A DNA stretch of 64,000 bases, from the NCBI GenBank assembly GCA_964418585.1, contig CAYQMG010000054.1, forward strand, positions 30,148 to 94,147, in the 5' to 3' direction. This DNA is from JAJRTE01 sp964418585 (GTDB taxonomy: Bacteria > Myxococcota_A > UBA796 > JAJRTE01). The first letter of the stretch is position 1; the number at the start of each line of letters is the position of its first letter. The notes under the pieces are model-generated. The model saw only the letters and a program-made list of their open reading frames with translations, was not told where the DNA came from and made no database searches. Position numbers and translations under genes: made by a program. Below, piece after piece: positions 61,313 to 64,000 of this stretch.

Positions 61313-61540
61313 CTACGTCTGCCTCACCGCGTCGTCCATATCGGGGTCATACCCCTCGGCACCAACCCAACTCGTGCCCTCACCCCCTCGAGGCGCCTTC
61401 AGTAACCGCCGATTGAATACGGTTGCGAAGAGAAACGTGGCGCCGAAACCCACCACGTAGAGGAAAAAGAGCAATACGCCCATCAAGGCCCACTGGACCT
61501 TCCGGATGACCGCCTGCAACAACGCCCGCAGCTTGCGCAT
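61313..61540 (-). CDS. Small single-span membrane protein of the carbamoyltransferase cluster
   Basis: A 75-residue protein starting at the ATG 61540, which has GGAGG six bases upstream; the longer frame to 61618 is rejected. A basic start (MRKLRALLQAVIRKVQWAL) precedes one membrane helix (about 19-44) and an acidic tail ending GYDPDMDDAVRQT. No family name comes to mind, though small proteins with a GY...RQ(S/T) tail occur in carbamoyltransferase clusters in my recollection. It ends 12 bases before the DUF5989 gene. Confidence 0.65.
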   Translation of the reverse strand: MRKLRALLQAVIRKVQWALMGVLLFFLYVVGFGATFLFATVFNRRLLKAPRGGEGTSWVGAEGYDPDMDDAVRQT

Positions 61541-61652
61541 TCTCCACCTCCACCGCAATCGAGGCGCCGCACCGCCCCGGCCACCCTTGCTCCCCCCAGC
61601 CCCACACGCTCCGCCCACCTACCCGAGATCAACCCCACCACCCGTGACCGCA

Positions 61653-62651
61653 CTACCTGACAAGCATGCTCATGTCACATCCGAGTCGATGAAGCGTCTG
61701 GTCCAGCGCCGACCGGATCGCCGGATCATCGAGGTCGAGGGCCAGCGCATCAAGTGCCTCTTTTCGGGTCATCTCCCCCCGCCGGATGAGATGGCTCATC
61801 TCAATGTGGTAATGCGTATATCCGTAGTGCTTCATCGAGAGGTACGCGCCCACGAAATTCAAGGTGCAGTTCGTCGACCCCGCTGGATAGCTCACCGCCG
61901 CCGGCTTCCAGCCCAGCTCTTTCATGATCAGTCGCCGATAAGATTCCGGCTCATCGGGCAAAAACCACAAAGGCGACAGGGTTCGGATCTTCCGGTACCT
62001 CCGCTGGACTTCGGCCATTTTCATCGGAAAAGTCCGGTACTTCGGTATCGCCCGCCTCACCTCCTTTATAAAGGACTCCGTGGCCCGGGTCAAGCTCACG
62101 TACTCGGGCTCCCCTACCACGCCTTCCCCGGAAACCTGACCCCGGGTCCATCCACCGAGTATCAACGGAATACGATGGTGCGCCGCCACGTCGTAGGCGA
62201 TTTGCATGTACCACAACGAGCAGGGAGGGCAGACCGGGACGGGAGCACCCGTCCGAACCAGATAGGCGAAAAAGTCGTGCATGTATTCCGAGTGATGAAA
62301 CGTCCAGTCGACCCCGAGGCGGTTCACCGCCCGTTTCACGTTCTCAAATCCAGATGGGTTCCCAAATCCGTGGTCGAAGGTGAACACCAGGGGACGAAGA
62401 TGGTATCGGTTCACCGCGTAGTAGAGCACCGCGGTACTGTCCTTGCCCCCACTACACATGACCAGGCAGTCGTAAGGCCCCTTGCGCCGAACCTTTTTCA
62501 ACAGCCGCGTCAGATCCGTCTCATGAAACTCGCCTCGCAACGTCGTATGCGGCACAGCCTCAGCCGCCCTGCACACGTTGCAGACTCCTTGCTCGTCCAG
62601 CTCGATGTCTGGAGGGGCTTCAGTCAACACACAGCGCGCGCACATCGTCAT
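61653..62651 (-). CDS. PP-loop amidotransferase-like enzyme (WbuX/PseA type)
   Basis: A 332-residue ATP-pyrophosphatase. An N-terminal zinc pair (CARC and CNVC) precedes the PP-loop SGGKDS (about 67-72), followed by PLVFTFDHG, a CPPCSLW motif and LILGGWTRGQ. These match N-acetyl sugar amidotransferases that use ammonia and ATP to form amidino or amide sugars in surface polysaccharides. AGGAGG eight bases before the ATG at 62651 supports the start. It is the first gene of the second carbamoyltransferase cluster, 112 bases before the small membrane protein. Confidence 0.82.
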   Translation of the reverse strand: MTMCARCVLTEAPPDIELDEQGVCNVCRAAEAVPHTTLRGEFHETDLTRLLKKVRRKGPYDCLVMCSGGKDSTAVLYYAVNRYHLRPLVFTFDHGFGNPSGFENVKRAVNRLGVDWTFHHSEYMHDFFAYLVRTGAPVPVCPPCSLWYMQIAYDVAAHHRIPLILGGWTRGQVSGEGVVGEPEYVSLTRATESFIKEVRRAIPKYRTFPMKMAEVQRRYRKIRTLSPLWFLPDEPESYRRLIMKELGWKPAAVSYPAGSTNCTLNFVGAYLSMKHYGYTHYHIEMSHLIRRGEMTRKEALDALALDLDDPAIRSALDQTLHRLGCDMSMLVR

Positions 62652-62714
62652 TCCGCAGTCCTCCTCGCACCCGCCGTCCGTCTCTTCTCCTGTCGGGTGA
62701 GACCCAAATCCGCA

Positions 62715-62743
62715 AAGGTACTATGACAATCTGTCGAGGTCAA
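62715..62743 (-). promoter_or_regulatory. Possible promoter of the PP-loop/carbamoyltransferase cluster
   Basis: On the minus strand TTGACC (62743-62738, 5 of 6), a 17-base spacer and TACCTT (62720-62715, 3 of 6). The -35 is good and the -10 weak. The leader would be about 55 bases. Confidence 0.4.
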
Positions 62744-62751
62744 GCGCGACC

Positions 62752-62780
62752 TTGAACACAGCACCGGCCCGTGTTACGCT
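62752..62780 (+). promoter_or_regulatory. Weak candidate promoter of dapF
   Basis: TTGAAC (62752-62757, 4 of 6), a 17-base spacer and TACGCT (62775-62780, 3 of 6). Spacing is ideal but both boxes are poor. It would give a leader of about 60 bases. Confidence 0.3.
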
Positions 62781-62845
62781 CCATTGCCTCGCGCCATCGC
62801 CTCGATGGCGAACCTACTCCACGGAGGAACGGCAGGAGAACGGCC

Positions 62846-63715
62846 ATGATCCGATTTGCTCGCGCCGAAGGGCTGGGGAACGACTACATCGTGCTCGTTT
62901 CAGACTTCGCGCCTGGTTTTCGACTCGAGCCGGCGGTGGTGGCCCGTCTGTGCGACCGCCACCGGGGTTTGGGGGGGGATGGTGTGTTGGTCCCGACACC
63001 CTCGTCGTGTGCGGACTTTGGCGTGCGAATCTTCAACCCGGACGGGACCGAGGCGGAGAAATCGGGAAACGGCCTGCGCATCTTTGCCCGGTACCTTCTG
63101 ACTCATCATCGGGAGCTGCGCGCGTGCACCATCGAGACCCGGGGCGGCGTGGTCCGCGCGGAGCTTGAGCAGGAATCGAATTCCGGCGTAAGGGTAGCGG
63201 TGGACATGGGAGAAGCCTGGTTCGACACCAGCCGAATTCCAGTGAAGGTGCCTTGGGGCGAGGCGATCGAGGTGCCGCTGGACCTCGATTCGGGCGACCT
63301 CGTTGGGACGGCGGTGTCGGTCGGGAACCCCCACTGGGTGGTCTTCTGCCCGGACGCGGACGCGGTTCCATTGGAGGAAATGGGGCCGCGCATCGAGCGG
63401 CATCCGTGGTTTCCCAACCGGACCAATGTGCAGTTCGCCCAGGTCCTGGGGCCGAACCGGGTCCGGGTCCGAATATGGGAACGGGGCGCCGGAGAAACCC
63501 TGGCATCGGGCAGCAGCGCGTGCGCCGTGGTGGCGGCCGGTGTTCGCACGGGCAGGTTGCAACGGGCGGTGGAGGTGGTCATGGACGGTGGGACCCTGGA
63601 AGTACAAATCGACAAAGACGGCCACGTGCACCAGCGGGGCCCGGTCAACCTCCTGGCCACCGGGACAATCGGGGAAGACCTGGAGCGCGAACTCCTGGCC
63701 CTCTGCTCCGGATGA
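62846..63715 (+). CDS. dapF: DapF-family epimerase with Ser in place of both catalytic Cys
   Basis: A 289-residue protein of the diaminopimelate epimerase fold: GLGNDYIV at the start, FNPDGTEAEKSGNGLRIFARY around residue 73 (split here by the reader) and WERGAGETLASGSSACA at the end. In DapF, Cys73 in CGNG and the second Cys in ACGTGA act as acid and base; here they are Ser73 and Ser221. The rest is conserved and length normal. GGAG eight bases before the ATG supports the start. It may still serve lysine/peptidoglycan synthesis as a Ser variant, or be a related isomerase. Cys residues elsewhere do not align with the active site. Confidence 0.8.
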   Translation: MIRFARAEGLGNDYIVLVSDFAPGFRLEPAVVARLCDRHRGLGGDGVLVPTPSSCADFGVRIFNPDGTEAEKSGNGLRIFARYLLTHHRELRACTIETRGGVVRAELEQESNSGVRVAVDMGEAWFDTSRIPVKVPWGEAIEVPLDLDSGDLVGTAVSVGNPHWVVFCPDADAVPLEEMGPRIERHPWFPNRTNVQFAQVLGPNRVRVRIWERGAGETLASGSSACAVVAAGVRTGRLQRAVEVVMDGGTLEVQIDKDGHVHQRGPVNLLATGTIGEDLERELLALCSG

Positions 63716-64000
63716 ACGTGTTCATGCGTGGGGGAGCAGTCATTCACGAGAAGCGCTGCCACCAGGGGGGTCCCAATCGCCGCCCGACTTGCTCAGGGTC
63801 AAGTCGGCAACGCCGGCACGGAACGCCTCGAGGCGCTCTCTGGCCACCTCCTCCCAGCGCTCGGTCAGGATTGCGTTGGTCTCGGTGACCGAGAAGAAGG
63901 CTCAGTACGCCATCCGCGTCGCCGGGGATGATACCCTGAACCTGAACTGCTCCATGCAGGACAGGAGTACTTTGACCTGCACCGACCAGTCCGGGGAGGC
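63716..64000. other. Window end: unresolved coding signal on both strands
   Basis: 285 bases to the edge. On the + strand the frame through 63954 stays open to the edge and has strongly GC-rich third positions from about 63840, reading TEKKAQYAIRVAGDDTL. On the minus strand a frame reading TERWEEVARERLEAFRAG and then SKSGGDWDPPGG, with its stop at 63735-63737, also looks coding but is cut by a TGA near 63900. At most one is real here. It may be the start of a gene extending right, or the end of a broken gene. I cannot decide from this sequence. Confidence 0.3.

Larger units (their letters stand above)
1..64000. repeat. Dispersed palindrome CTCGAG, strongly over-represented
   Basis: CTCGAG occurs about 150 times by hand count (my count may be off by a few), or once per about 430 bases. 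Independent base frequencies at 64% G+C would predict about 22. It appears in all three frames (Leu-Glu, Ala-Arg-Ala with the rare CGA codon, and Ser-Ser) and in intergenic DNA, often as GCTCGAGC or ACTCGAGC. Pairs close together occur near 8448, 35258, 44162 and 59890. It is sparse at 19.3-28.9 kb. Confidence 0.7.

Noticed and set aside
1..64000. Search for tRNA, rRNA, CRISPR arrays, insertion sequences and prophage
   Set aside because: No cloverleaf, rRNA core sequence, regularly spaced repeats, transposase or phage structural gene was seen on either strand.

Overview
This window is a GC-rich (roughly two thirds G+C by eye), densely packed bacterial chromosome segment. The best lineage clues are two secreted proteins ending in a Cys / short hydrophobic stretch / Arg-rich tail like the MYXO-CTERM sorting signal, twelve MopE-type Asp-rich repeats, DUF4388-like and roadblock-like regulatory domains, and eukaryote-type isoleucyl-tRNA synthetase. 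Together they point to Myxococcota or a close former-deltaproteobacterial relative. I see no rRNA, tRNA, CRISPR array, insertion sequence or prophage.

Layout. 1-210: the 3' end of an unidentified + strand gene. 280-12300 (minus): a type VI secretion operon (orf406-tssA-tssB-tssC-hcp-tssE-tssF-tssG-tssH) that encodes the sheath, tube, part of the baseplate and the recycling ATPase, but lacks tssJ/K/L/M and VgrG. 12627-15579: a secreted matrixin-like protease, a small exported protein and a lipoprotein. 15833-19283: a double-length PilT-type ATPase followed by an SGNH-fold protein without its nucleophile. 19490-22891: a large surface protein with a seven-bladed FG-GAP propeller and MopE repeats. 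23098-28688: a strong promoter, a 300-base leader and the operon tonB-exbB-exbD-exbD-secDF. 28843-33157: a histidine-kinase-like protein and response regulator facing a roadblock/HAMP pair. 33336-34619: pentapeptide repeats joined through a membrane segment to a pilin-like domain.

34806-48053 (minus): a carbamoyltransferase, a B12-binding radical SAM enzyme, an aldehyde dehydrogenase, a TPR-metallopeptidase, a GT39-type glycosyltransferase, an enlarged histidine ammonia-lyase, a HisZ-like protein and HisRS. 48106-53387 (minus): a cytosolic histidine kinase, an FAD-linked oxidase, a catalytically dead S41 protease homologue, a zinc-finger anti-sigma factor and an ECF sigma factor. 53454-59292: a TPR lipoprotein, IleRS, a cyclophilin and an M29 aminopeptidase. 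59426-62651 (minus): a PP-loop amidotransferase-like enzyme, two very small membrane proteins and a second carbamoyltransferase, apparently one modification module. 62846-63715: a DapF homologue with both catalytic cysteines replaced by serine.

Three features cut across the regions. The palindrome CTCGAG occurs about 150 times (hand count) in all reading frames, several-fold above a base-composition expectation, and is sparse between 19.3 and 28.9 kb. Several enzymes lack family-defining catalytic residues (SGNH protein, S41 homologue, histidine kinase, DapF). Many proteins carry unusual fusions or insertions (tandem PilT, pentapeptide-pilin, TPR-zincin, enlarged ammonia-lyase). Start sites were chosen by ribosome-binding site and family length wherever the longest open frame was implausible.
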